A stretch of 64,000 nucleotides of DNA from Castanopsis chinensis (Eukaryota > Streptophyta > Magnoliopsida > Fagales > Fagaceae). Both the position numbers and the translations under genes were made by a program. Each line of letters opens with the position of its first letter. Position 1 is the stretch's first letter. Shown here piece after piece: positions 30,234 through 41,148 of the stretch. The DNA is taken from positions 5,236,501 through 5,300,500 of the forward strand of contig JAVQMG010000115.1 of NCBI GenBank assembly GCA_032878915.1. Reading direction: 5' to 3'. The notes beneath the pieces are model-generated. The model saw only the letters and a program-made list of their open reading frames with translations. It was not told where the DNA came from and made no database searches.

Positions 30234-31719
30234 GTGTCTCTAGCCTTCGTCTTTTATTTTCTCAGGCTGATCCTAAATCCATCTTTGTGTATCATCCTAC
30301 TACTGAAGAGATTTCTGCCTCCTAGGGTACTCTCATAGAGGGTTTTTTCGATTGGGCAGATGTAGTGTTTCTTGCTGCGACCCTTGCGACTCTTGCCACT
30401 TCACAGGTAGTTCCTGTTGAAGGGTTAGTGAGACCATTCTCATTCCTGCCTTGACACCCACCTCCCAAGAAAGAGCTATTCCTCTTGCTGCTGTTCAAGC
30501 CAAGGCTGTTTCTCTGGTCGCGCCTCTTATTATCTCCACCAGTGATCCTTTCGCGTCTCTATCCTAGGCTGTGAAGGATGGCTCCTCTTTAGTGGTCACC
30601 CTTTCCTCCATTCCTATGTCTGCCATACGCAGTCCTGACAAGGACTAGTCCTCTGAAGAGTCTGAGGATGTTCTTGAGGATTCTGATGACAAACCTGCCA
30701 AGAAAAAGAGGGTTTCTAAATCTGAAGGAGAAGAAGAAAGTTCTGGGCATGGAGTTGAATTCATGGGTACGTATCTCCACGTGTTGCCAAGTTTCCATTC
30801 CTCTTTCTCTTTTGCTATCTCTTCTTTATATATATCAATGACACTCTTCCTGCTGTGGTCTCCCATTATTTTGCATGTCCATTCTTTCTTATTGCAGAGA
30901 CCTTTGAAGAGCCAGAAATTGCACCAAGCAAGGATATTCCTACAGTTACTTCCTCAACCGCACCTGTAGCACCTGTTTCTGCCGTTCCCACAGCCTCTAC
31001 TCTCGTAGGCTCTGGTGAGTTCTTCTTTTCCTCTTCTCCTCATCCTCCATACACTGTGCATTTCAATTTTCTTATCTTGCATATTCTTATTCCACTCCTT
31101 ACATCTTCTGCCAGGTTCGCTTCCCACCGTTCCTTCTTAGTTTAAGGTGGGTAGTAATTCTGCCACAGTGCCGGATCTGGTGAGTGAGGCTGCAGCCTTC
31201 TTCACCTGCTTCGACCAGCACGAGGTTAACAACCTCGATCCTATAGACTTATGCGGTTTCGGCCCTCCCTATGTTGACTTCCATGGCTTTAAGATACCTG
31301 AGGATTGCATTTCCCATCTCGTGGCGATTTACTGTAGCCACGGTGACTCTATGCGAGAGTTCAGGTATGGTCGTTCTACCAGGGAGCATTTTTTGAAGCT
31401 GCTAGGGAGTGTGATGAACGACATCGAGCATAACTTTGTTGACACTGTTTCAACTGAGAGGATCCTGCAGTGGAGGTTAGCAATTCAGGAGCTTGTTAGT
31501 GTGGGGTTTGCTGTGGAGTTTATCCTAGACAATCTTCGTGAGATCGCTCGTGCCTTTTTTATGAAGAAGGTTCAGCCTGCCATTGATGCCATTGGCACAT
31601 GCCTTAAGGTCCAGAAGAAGGAGATGGCAAACCTAGGGGGTCATCGTGAGCACCTCATTTCTAGCATTGGTGGTTCTAGCCACTTTGGTGACCAGACTCT
31701 TATCTCCAGACTTCACTGA
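27869..31719 (+). pseudogene. Antisense plant-mobile-domain-like gene of the outer element
   Basis: Reads against the outer gag-pol. The first block (ATG 27869) carries LQRAGVLKAIVLSHRLANF, LYHLVYRW, then THTFFLSCGEITATLEDV, then LPILGD, the signature of the plant mobile domain (aminotransferase-like PMD). It is interrupted by TAG 28574-28576. It continues in frame with FWLCKFVFGS, VKPLYFRLAIKI and LAPMFLGHLYVQLD, then shifts near 28890 to a frame ending 29307. Downstream are intron-separated pieces: a basic Ser/Lys/Pro exon around 29640-29970, an acidic stretch with PAKKKRVSKSEGEEE (near 30700), a candidate nuclear signal, an exon at about 30899-31014 with good borders, and a final block 31147-31719. 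Function unknown; related PMD proteins act in gene silencing or genome stability. Confidence 0.75.
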
Positions 31720-32054
31720 TGTGAGTCCTTTTTTTTTTTTTCCATTTAGTACCTCTTATGTTTCCCTTTTCTCTCTTCTTTTTTTTTTAGCACTTATTTG
31801 GCGGGTTTTCCACAATTTGGGTTTTGTAACTATAAAATGCTACTGCTTTTTCTTTCTTCACTACTATTATGACATGGGATGTTTTATAATGCTTCATAAC
31901 TTTTCATTGCATGTTTCATAAAAGCATGTTACAATTCCTTGTTTCGTGACATAATCACTTGAAAGATTAAGCTAAAACAAAGGAAAACAAAAGGGAAACA
32001 TCAAATTCTTCAAAAAGAAAAAGGGTGATTCCATGACCTCTCATTCTTCCTCCT
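31720..32054. other. Convergent spacer in the outer element
   Basis: Non-coding sequence between the 3' end of the plus-strand PMD-like gene and the 3' end of the minus-strand pol. No tandem array is seen here, unlike in the inner element. Confidence 0.5.
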
Positions 32055-33518
32055 CCTATGCATAATAACATTTTAGCCACTTCCCATTGATGAGGTCCAT
32101 CAAGCCCTTGCCATCCGCCTGGGTTAGGCGGTAATACCTAGTGGGATGCGCTTCTCTTATCACAAAGGGTCCTTCTCATTTTGGTGCAAACTTAGACGGT
32201 CCTGCCATACCTCACCTGACGTAGTCTGCTACCCTTAACACCAGCTGTCCTTCTGTGAATACTTTCTTTAGTCATCCTGCTATAAGCTTCTGTCATCCTT
32301 CGTCTATATCTGCGGCTACATTCCTGAGTTTCTTCTCTCTTCTCATTAAGCCCTTCTAAGTCCTCATATCTTTCTGCCGCGAAGACCTCTTTCTCCTTTT
32401 CTTTTTCTTTTATTTGCATAACCCATAAGGAAGGGGTCATTATTTCAGCTGGGCTTATCACTTTTGTTCCTAACTTCGTCGAGTTTCTGTAGGCCTAAAA
32501 GGCATCTAGCAGATGCGTTGCCCATTCTCCTGTATACTCTTGACTCATTTTACTGATGATTTTTATGAGAGTTTTGTTTGTCGCCTCTGCTTGCCCATTT
32601 CCTTGCGGATAGTAGGGTGAAATTCGATGGTGTTTAACTTGGTAGAATTCCAGCATCCTCCTTACATCATTGTTGATAAACAGTGTGCCATTGTTGCTGA
32701 TGACTCTATGGGGCACCCCGAACTTTAGGACTATATTTTCCTTAATGAAGTTTGCCACCGCTCCTCTCATGGCTTTGCAAAGTGGCACTGCCTCTGCCTT
32801 TGTCCACTTGGTGAAGTATTTCGTAGCCACTAGAATCCATATGTATCCACGCGATAGTGGGTTAACTAGCCCTACCAAATCAAGCCCCCAAGTATGAAAT
32901 GGCCATGGGGTGACCATACTATGCAATTTCTGCTGGTGGGTGTGAATCAAGTTGGCCTATACTTAGCAACTGTGATATCTTTTTACAAATTTTGCAGTGT
33001 CCTTTTTCATGGCAGGCCAATAGTAGCCCATCTGTAGCAAACACCTGTATAACTTCTTCTTTCCTTGGTGCTCTTCACATTCTCCCGCGTGTACCTCCAT
33101 TATCATACTCTTCACTTCCTCGGGGCCCAGACAGAGCAGTGGGTCTCCATCATACATTTTTTTGAAAAAGACCCCATTGTGCAAAAAGTAACGTGTTGCT
33201 AGCCTTTTTAGCTTGTATCATTCACTATGTTTTTGTGGCAGGAGACCTTTTGCTAAGTACTAAGCGAATGGCTCTCTCCAATCTTCGCTGACGAACAGCG
33301 TAGTTTTCTTCTCTGTCAGTTGCTAGCTAGCAGGTCTCACATTGGACTTGGACTTGGTCTGTGTCTTTTCCCATACTCAGCCAGTAAAAACCTGCCCTTT
33401 GGAGTCTGCGGTAAAGGTTGATCTCTCCGCAAGATTCGCAGGCCTTGTCGTGTACCTCTTTCAGCTTTCTCTGGGCCTCTTCTTGCCCCACACATCTAGA
33501 CAGGACCCCTCTCGGCAT
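32055..33518 (-). pseudogene. Integrase of the outer element, with two zinc modules and a lost Asp
   Basis: From 33518 downward: a first H2C2-like block (EVHDKACESCGEINLYRRL, GFYWLSMGKD, QCETC), then after a broken linker a second one (EVHAGECEEHQGKKKLYRC, GYYWPAMKKD, KRYHSC, first Cys lost) at 33184-32963. The core follows at 32950-32495: WGLDLVG (first Asp), then HRVISNNGTLF where the second catalytic Asp has become Asn, then YYPQGNGQAEATNKT with the Glu. The C-terminal part (32461 to about 32055) has the KEKEKEKEVFAAERYEDLEG helix and, past a frameshift, GPSKFAPK, EGPFVIREA and INGKWLKCYYA. A short segment between core and tail is missing near 32470. The double zinc block may be typical of this subfamily; I recall similar plant proteins but cannot check. 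Confidence 0.8.
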
Positions 33519-33798
33519 CCTACGGTATAGTTCTCCTCCTACTAGAGCATAATCTTTTAGTACCTTTAACTCCGCAAGCTCTCATCGAGACCTCCCTTAT
33601 ATGGTTCCGCCAATCCTCTTTACATTGTTCTTCTTGGAACTTTTCCTTCAATATTTTGATAATAAATTCTTTCCTCTTATTGACTTCTATCTTAGCACTA
33701 TCCCCTTCAAATACTATTTGTGAGCCTAACGCGGCCAGCGTATTTGCGAACCGATTTTCGCTTCTTGGCGTGTGCTCTATTTCAAAGGTCGAAAACCT

Positions 33799-34092
33799 TT
33801 ACTCAATTTTCTGGGCCATTGCTCGGTAAGGGGCTAAGCTGGGTTCCTTTAAAGAGAAATTTCCTTTGGTTTGGCAGACCACTAGGTTCGAGTCCCCTAT
33901 CACTTTCAAGTATTTGACCCCCATTTCAAGGGTTGTGGCTAACCTAGTTAGGTAGACTTTGTATTCTGCCGTGTTATTTAAACAAGGGAATTCTAATTTG
34001 AATGATAGTGCTACAGCCTCGTTTTCTTCATGATATATAACTACTCTCACTCCTCTTGATTGGGTAGTAGAAGACCCATCAAATTTCATCAA
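33799..34092 (-). pseudogene. Archaeal-type RNase H of the outer element
   Basis: MMKFDGSSTTQSRG, LNNTAEYKVYLTRL and KVIGDSNLVVCQTKG give the first Asp, the Glu and the second Asp of the extra RNase H that marks the Tat lineage. The fourth catalytic residue should fall further down (near 33700), where a stop-ridden frame continues with NRFSRSEN-like remains. Confidence 0.8.
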
Positions 34093-34284
34093 CCACCGTT
34101 CTCTGACTTCCGTCGCAGCTACTTCCCCTGGGACTTCATCATTGAGCGGGAATTCTTCTTCTCCTAGGAACTATGCTAACAGATCTACTATAGCCTGGCT
34201 CTTTACCACTTTAGGCATTCCTGCCTTCAAGTCATATTGTGGCAATTGCAGCAACCACGGGGATATTCTGCCGGAGAGGATTGG

Positions 34285-35625
34285 CTACCGCAATAAGGCT
34301 ATAATGGCATGAGACTTAGCCATTAGCCACACCTCATAGGCCAGGAAATAATGGCATAACCTCTGTGAGGCATATACAATAGCCAAGCGTGCCCTTTTTG
34401 CCCTTAGGTAGTGAGTTACTGCATCTTTTAGAGCTTGGCCGATGTAATAAACTAGCTGTTCTATGCCATCTCCATCCTTCCAAGCAATCAGCGCACCCAC
34501 GACGTATTGGTTGGTAGCTAAGCATAGCAACAGCGGCCTCCTACGGATTGGAGCTTGCACAGTAGGGAGATTCATCATAATCTGTTGTAGCCTCTTCAAG
34601 GCTACCTGCTGTATCTCCCCTCATTCAAAAATTTGCCCCATTTTTAGCAATTTCCCAAAGGCAGCGGTGATGGATGCCAGACCGGGGATGAATCTTTAGA
34701 TATATGAGACCTTCCCCAAAAAACTTTTTAACTCATTTACTGTGGCTGGAGGCTTCATAGTGGTTATGGTTGTAACCTTGGCTGGATCTACGTCAATTTC
34801 TCTGCTGTGGACCAAAAAAACCCAAGAATTTCCTTGAAGATACTTCAAATGCACATTTGAGGGGGTTCATTCTAAGCTTGAAAGTTCTGCATCTTTCAAA
34901 TACCTCCTCAACACTTGAATGTGTTCTTCCCAAATTTTTGACTTCACCACTATGTCGCCCATGTAGTCTTCTAATTCTCGATGCATCATGTCATGGAATA
35001 TAGTCGTCATTGTCCTTTGATAAGTCGCACCTGCGTTCTTTAACCCAAATGACATTACTGTATAGTAAAAGTTGCTTATAGGTATTCTGAAAGTAGTCTT
35101 TTCTGCATCCCTTGGAGCCATTCTGATCTGATTATATCCACTGAACCCGTCCATAAAGGAAAACATGGCACTTCCCGCTGTAGAATCTATTAATAGGTTC
35201 ATGTTTGGCAGTGGGAACTCATCTTTTGGGCAGATTCTGTTGAGATTTCTGAAATCTACACAGCACATTTTCTGCCCGTTCTTCTTCTTCACTGTCACTA
35301 CGTTAGATAACCAACGCGGATGTTGAATGGGTTTGATGAATCCTGCGGCCAACAGCTTCTGTACCTCCTTGACTATTTGTTCTTCTATTTTAGTGTGAAA
35401 AATTCTGGTAGGCTGGGCAACCGGCCTAGCCTTTAGGTCCACATTCAGCGTATGCACTACTAGCCTAGGATCCAATCTTAGCATTTCACTGTAATTCCAT
35501 GCAAAGACGTCTTTGTATTCCTTCAACAATAGTATGAACTCTAATTTTTCCTTTTCTGACAACTTTGAACTGATTAAGATGGGCCTTGGTTCTTGTGTGT
35601 CGGATCTTAAGTTGACTTCTTCCAT
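34285..35625 (-). pseudogene. Reverse transcriptase and first RNase H of the outer element; catalytic site YMGD
   Basis: RT at 35625-34867: KLLAAGFIKPIQHPRWLSN, VVTVKKKNG, CVDFRNLNRICPKDEFPLP, DGFSGYNQIRMA and MSFGLKNAGATYQR are all in place. The catalytic block reads LEDYMGDIVVKSK (near 34955): the first Asp of the usual D-D pair is Gly, so polymerase activity should be abolished. After a frame break comes RNase H at 34599-34285: KRLQQIMMNLPTVQAPIR, LLLCLATNQYVVGALIAW, QLVYYIGQALKDAVTHYL, RLCHYFLAYEVWLM. The RT, RNase H and second RNase H share one frame, so relatively few frameshifts have accumulated. Confidence 0.9.
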
Positions 35626-36290
35626 CTTTTTTTCTGTTGTAACCTATAAATCCTTATCTGTCGTAACTTCCTTGTCTATTTCTCCACGGTTTCCTGCTTC
35701 TCAGCCTTCTTGAACTATGTAACACACTAGGCTTTTGTGCTGCCATTCTTGTCTAGGGCCCGCTTGTGTTTCATTTATGGGCCCCACACACCTTCATAGT
35801 TTTTACACGATCCTGCCGTCAGGTCCTCGGACCCTGACACATTGTGGCATGTCACCTAGTTTCACAGCAGGTATTTCCTTCCTTTTCTTCTTCTGAGAGA
35901 GTAATTCTCTTAGATTAGGTTCTAGGTCACCTCGAACGTCCTCCCACCTAGAGACAAAGGTGCCTCTTCATTTCGATACTGAGCTTTGCCCTGATGGTGC
36001 CCACTGGTCATAAAACATGGTCTCTACCAGGTGGGCCTCCGCTTGCTCAAATGGTAATGGGTTTGCCGTTATGCGTATCATCCTGCCATTTAACCTCCCC
36101 TTCAAGCACTAGTGGTAAGTTGATGGTACCAGCCGGTGCTTGTGCAGCCACGACCTCCTTAGGAGCACATGGTATGAAACTGAAACCTCCATCTTTACCA
36201 CATGGAACAGGGCTAAAGAGGCTATAGGGCCCACCTTTAACCATAGCTGAATATGGTCGGCGGTATATTCACCACTTCCTCTGAAACTTG

Positions 36291-36605
36291 TTACTTCCAT
36301 TGGGCACCCTTGGATTTTCTTTCTAAGATTCTTGCCACATGCAGGGTGCTTAGTGGCACCAGATTTACCGAAGCCCCGATATCCACCAAAGCTCTCTTGA
36401 TGGGGATTTGATTTATAAATGCAGCTAAGTAAAGGGGCCTCTTGTGGTCAGGGCATGCCACTTCCATATCCTCATCATTAAAGATGATTTTAGTTAATTC
36501 TTGTAAGAGAGCTCTATCATCTGCAACTTCTACTGACAGACATTCTACTCCTGCCCCGAAAGCAATACTTACCAAGGCCTCTGTAGCTGTCTTCCACTCT
36601 TTCAC
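36291..36605 (-). pseudogene. Aspartic protease region of the outer element
   Basis: KRPLYLAAFINQIPIKRALV, then DIGASVNLVPLSTL. The D-I-G-A-S core is a recognisable retropepsin site (D-T/S-G-A/S in active copies). It lies in the gag frame. A stop follows the domain's first half at 36291; the rest (36290-35640) is heavily decayed, with VSYHVLLRRSWLHKH still legible. Confidence 0.75.
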
Positions 36606-36639
36606 TGTAAGGCCTAGTAAGTCGAACAGATTTTTGAAC

Positions 36640-38042
36640 TTAGAGCTTCTCTATAAGGTGGTGATTGCCGTGGCAGGCACGGTTGGATTCTCCTCCTCGT
36701 CCTCCCTTGGGTTCACATAGATTACCACTGCCACCACGTCCTTCCCTTTGTGATTTGGGAGTGGGTTCCTCTAAACTTCTTGCTGTGTCAGCTCTAAGGT
36801 CCCTTCTTTGATCCTGCGGTGCACCAGTCTGTGGAGCGCCCAACATTCTGCAGTAGGATGCTACACATAATTGTGCAAGTGGCAGAAGCGTGGGTCCCTC
36901 TGCTCTTCTTCTGTGGGCTCCTTGGCAACTTGATTGGGTTTAAAAACTCCATCTGCTATCCACCTGTCCAAAAGCACATCCAGCTTCTTAGGGGTGCACG
37001 ATATCGGTGGTGGGGTATCGTACTCCCTCTTGTCTGGTTTTATCTTTCTTTCGTTGGTGGATGTTGGCATGGCCTGCGGGGCATTCCTTTTATTAGAACT
37101 CGGCTTCACCGATTGAGCGGTTTTTTAGGCTTTCTGTAACAACAGTGCAAACTGGGAAATCTCCAAGTTCTCTAGAACAGCTCTGTATTCTCTGATCATA
37201 TTCATCACACACATCTCCATTAATGTCTTTTCCTCACAGTGGTCATAGCAATCAAGCACTATGTACCTGAATCTCTTGATGTACTCTATTAAATCCTCTC
37301 TGTTTCTCTGCTTGGTAGCTTGCAAAGTGGCAAACGTCACTGTTTCCTCTCTATGGAAGTACTTAGTGCAAAATACATCTACAATGTCATCCTAGGTTGG
37401 GATTGATCCTGGTTTTAGGCCTTTGTACCAGGTGTAGGCACGGTCGCATAGTGATTTGGAAAACTCCCGCAGACATAAGTCCTCGTCTGCCGTATAAGGG
37501 CCAAGAGTATCGATGAATTTGCTCACGTGTTCGACAGCACTACCCTTCCTGCTGTCATATTGCCCAAAAGCGCGTGATTCATACCTTTCAGGGTATGGCT
37601 TGCTAAGCACCCTTAAGGGATAAGGAGGTCTCCGAGCCTAGAATCTTTTCTTGGGTGCTCAGGCCCTCTCCTGCTCTAAGAGAGCTACCACCTCGGCCAT
37701 GGTGATGTAGCATTGTCCTTCAGTCTGCGGGGCGCCTCAGACTGGCATCTCTTCTTTGTTAGCCGTATGCTCTGGAACATGCTGGCTTCCTTTTTCTTTA
37801 GTCTTTTCTATCTTTAACTAACGTATTTCCTCCATCATTTGCTGTTATGAGTGCTGTAGTACTTGTAGCACCTTAAAAAAAGCATTGGTACCTTCAGGGG
37901 GATTTCTTCCCTGTTGTTGGGGTTCAGCCCCCAATTCATTGATGTTTTTTCCCTGATTGGGCTGACGGGGCGTTGTTGGCCTCGACTCAGCTTGCAAGGG
38001 AACATCACTCATATTACGCGTCGTCCTGAATTTTGGCGGCAT
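36640..38042 (-). pseudogene. Gag of the outer element, broken
   Basis: First ATG after the primer site is at 38042 (MPPKFRTTRNMSDV). The capsid region reads YPERYESRAFGQYDSRKGSA, HVSKFIDTLGPYTADEDLCL, DRAYTWYKGLKPGSI (37610-37392) and, past a stop, TKQRNREDLIEYIKRF and CYDHCEEKTLMEMCV (37340-37125). The zinc knuckle is RFCHLHNYV, stop, HPTAECWAL (near 36870), with Cys and His positions kept but a stop inside. Most pieces share a single frame, interrupted by premature stops rather than shifts. The frame beginning at 38099 uses TTG within the primer site and is not a real start. Confidence 0.8.
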
Positions 38043-38081
38043 TTGTTTGCAAGGATCTCTGTATCCATCTGTTTCCCAACT

Positions 38082-38100
38082 CCCCAGTAGAGTCGCCAAT
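38082..38100 (-). other. Primer binding site of the outer element
   Basis: On the minus strand TTGGCGACTCTACTGGGGA follows the LTR end CCACACA after a 5-base spacer. TGGCGACTC... sites are common in plant Tat-type elements. Confidence 0.75.
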
Positions 38101-38105
38101 TTAAT

Positions 38106-41078
38106 TGTGTGGCCTTTTTTTGCAAATGTTAGACTAGGCTGCCTGCTGCTACACTAAGCCCAAAGATTTTTGGATTAGGGAGTTAAGACCAGTCCAAGAG
38201 CAACCCTTTTTAGTCCAGCTTGTGCGCAAACGATGCCTCTGTTTGTTAGGCCTTGATCACATGCCCATGGCAGGCAGAACTGTACATTAACTACAGCAGA
38301 CAAATATAATAAAGATAATAAAAAAAATCATTTACGACTCAAATAGAAGTAAGTAATGGGCTTTGATAAGGAATGTCCTTTTTATGAAACAACAACAAAA
38401 GGGTAGGTATTGAGTGAACAACAATTAGCTTATTAAAAGAAACAAGTATCAGTCTGCCGTATCAAAATACGTTGCCAAGTTTAAGTCAAGAAGGGGAATC
38501 ACCTCTTCAATGTGATTAACCTCTCTGAGGGAGAAATTGACTGCTTTGAAGGGGCGAGCCTGAATGACTTGTGTTCAGTGAGGTATTTCTTTGTTACCAG
38601 AGAACATGGATTGGAGAGGGAGAGGGAGATTGACCCATTCGGTGCATGCCTTCCACTCTGTTCTTTTTTTTTTTTAACTCTTCTCTCTATTCCTTAGTTC
38701 TTTCCTTTCTTTCTTTTTGTTTCTACTTTCTCTAATTCTTTCTCTCTTTTCCCTTGGTTTTTCTTTTACTTTCGCTACCTTTTGATTCTAGTGATTATAC
38801 CCCAGAGGTTGCCGTCCTGCTTTAGTGCATAGCAAAGGTTCCTTATACAGTGCCAATCGTGCTTGACTTTTACCATTTTAGCCCTTAACCATTTTTGTTT
38901 GGTGCGAGTGTTCTTGCCGACCATCACTGACTGGCCAATCACCTAGCCAGCGCCACTTACCTGCACTGGCCGCACCACTCCCTCTCACCAGACAAAGAAG
39001 GCTCCTTTGTTTGCTTGCTTGTTGTGGCACTCTTACCTACCACGGTGTAAGTACTTTCCTTCTCTCTGTCCATTATGCCATGCACCTAGTGGTTCCAACT
39101 CAGTTTTGCTTTTTTTGGGTGGTATGCCATCCTAGCAGGACATTGCCTCCAAAAGAGCTTGAGCAAGAAACACGAAAATGGGTTTTTCCCCCTCCGCACC
39201 GCCAAACCATGCCCTGTTACCTCTGAACCATGACCTCACCACTTCCTGTATTGGCTGGGTACAGGCTGGTGGTGTCTGGGCCTTGCGCATGCCTTATCTC
39301 CATGTTCATCCAAATTCTGTTCGTCGCTCATATGTTTACTGCGGTCTGAAGGTCAATATGCCCAGTCTGTCATTCATCTTTGACTTCTTACGACTTGGGC
39401 TGCATTCTCTAACTCCTCATTTATGGCTTGCTTCTTCAGGGGGTTGGGCCTTGCCCGATTGTGGGCTTTCCCGTACTTTTATTCTCAGCCTTGTTGTTTT
39501 GTTTCCTACTGCACCATTCTGTTATGCCTACCGTGAAGTTTGCTTGACCCAGGGTTGCTGGACCTTCTCAGGCTTTACTGTTCATTTCTTTTTTGATGGC
39601 CCAATAAGCTCATTGGGTCCTTTTACTACTTACGGGCTCTCTCGTCCTACCTACTTTCCTTTGGCAATCCTTGGCCCGTTTACTTTTCTTAGGGCATCCT
39701 CAGCCCGTTTACTTTTTTGGGGCATCCTCTGCCCTTTCCAATTCTATGCTTCCCATGGGCTTTTACTAACTCCTTGGGCTTCCTTGGCCCAAGTGCTTCA
39801 AACTTCATCTTTAGGGCTTATGGATTCTCCATAGCCTCTTACTTTCTTTGCTTACATTGCTTCGAGCCTACTATGACAGCTGTTGTTCATTCTCACTTTT
39901 CTACATCCATATTGCCCATGAGTTTGCTATTTTTTGCTTCTGGGCCTTCCTAGACCCATTTACTTCTTCAAGGCCATTTGTTTGCTTTATGGACCTATGA
40001 TTTGACAGGCCACAAACGCGTTGACCCCTTGTGATAACTTAGATTAATTAATTAGCCCAGTTTTTAATTAATCAAATTAACATGCAATATCACGTGGCAG
40101 CACAAACAAATCACCAAACTAAGTTATGCAGCGGAAAATAAAGAACACGGTGATTTGTTCACGAATGGGGAAAACCCTTACGGCAAAAACCCCACCGGGT
40201 GATTTAAGGTCACCACTCCCGAAACTCCACTATTATCACAACAAGCAGTTACAAGTAAGGAATCCCAATACCTCACCAACCTACAGTTGAACTCTTACCC
40301 CAATACCCAATTGGACTTGTTCTGTAGTGACAGTTTCTCCTTTTAATGCACGGCTCCCAAGTACGTGACTAACCAAATGCGCGGATCCCAGTACGCGACT
40401 TCAATTACCAACTATGGAGAGAGAGAGAGAGTTGGCTGCAAAGTTCTTCAAATCATCAAGGATGAACTAGGGCACGAACTTTGTCTGTCAGATCACAAAT
40501 TGCATGAACAACAAGTTCTCAAAGAATGTGCAACTTGTTTTCTGTGATCTCTACTTTGACGGCCCTTAAAATAATCATTTTATATGTCTAGGGTTAGGAG
40601 AAAAGAAGTCCCAAAGACACACTCACGGATTAGACTTGAAACAGACCTGGAAATCTGTTTTCTTTAATTCTCGACAGATAGAGGTGTCGAGAGGTGTCGA
40701 GATAGCTGTCGAGGCTCGGGCAAAACAGCTCCTTTAAAGCTCGATAGATGTATCTGTCGAGGTATGTGTCGAGCTTTAAAATCTTGCACTTCCCAGCTTG
40801 TTTCTTGGACAGACTTTGACGGCTTCAACACTTAACCTTGAACTGAAGTGTTAAACTCATCCTAAATCTACCCAATTACAAGTAAAGTGCGTTTTGTCTA
40901 AGGATAAGCCAATTACATAAAATAGTGACATATGTTCACAGACTTGAACCACATATGTCCTAACATGATCCATTATTATTACCACTTTGGGCTTAATGGT
41001 ATTTGCATCCTACTCTCTTTTGCTCATGTCTTTGGGCTTTTCCTCCTGCTGGGCTTCTAAAAAAAATGAGCATCTACA
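38106..41078 (-). repeat. 5' LTR of the outer element (interrupted)
   Basis: Starts (plus view) TGTGTGGCC and ends CATCTACA before the duplication ACTCA. With the 963-bp insertion and its duplication removed it is about 2.0 kb, collinear with the other LTR. By eye it is clearly more diverged from its partner than are the LTRs of the inner element, as expected for the older host element. Confidence 0.9.
40003..40965. mobile_element. 963-bp solo LTR or short LTR element inside the outer LTR
   Basis: Starts TGACAGGCCACAAACGCG and ends ATGTCCTAACA, flanked by TGATT (39998-40002) and TGATC (40966-40970). The uninterrupted partner LTR (27366-27385) reads ATGATTCATTATT at this site, showing that TGATT was duplicated and the right copy later changed. 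No open frame, primer site or internal duplicate is seen, so a solo LTR is most likely. It includes a run of TGTCGAG-like words (about 40673-40775) able to fold back. Confidence 0.85.
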
Positions 41079-41148
41079 ACTCATGAATAGTAGCAAAAAT
41101 AAGTTGAAAGTTTCAGCCTATCCTGAACGGAATCCAAACAAGGCCTTA
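41079..41148. mobile_element. Right half of the MITE split by the LTR nest
   Basis: ACTCATGAATAGTAGC..., then TTTCAGCCTATCCTGAACGG and AATCCAAACAAGGCC, before TTA. The inverted sequence matches 13800-13842. The terminal GGCCTTGTTTGG followed by TTA is the usual end of PIF/Harbinger-type MITEs. Confidence 0.6.

Larger units (their letters stand above)
14061..41078 (-). mobile_element. Giant Tat-type Ty3/gypsy retrotransposon, carrying two nested insertions
   Basis: Target duplication ACTCA lies at 14056-14060 and 41079-41083. LTRs begin TGTAGATGCTC and end ...CCACACA on the minus strand. Subtracting the inner element (14369-25749), the short element (40003-40965) and one copy of each duplication leaves about 14.7 kb. 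The order on the minus strand is LTR (41078-38106), primer site TTGGCGACTCTACTGGGGA (just below 38105), gag, protease, RT, RNase H, archaeal-type RNase H, integrase (ends near 32055), an antisense gene on the plus strand (27869-31719), a polypurine tract (27480-27491, CAGGGGGCTAA), LTR. The domain order with a second RNase H places it in the Tat lineage. All frames are broken. Confidence 0.9.

Noticed and set aside
38043..38099. Outer gag starting at 38099
   Set aside because: That position is a TTG inside the primer binding site; the first ATG is at 38042.
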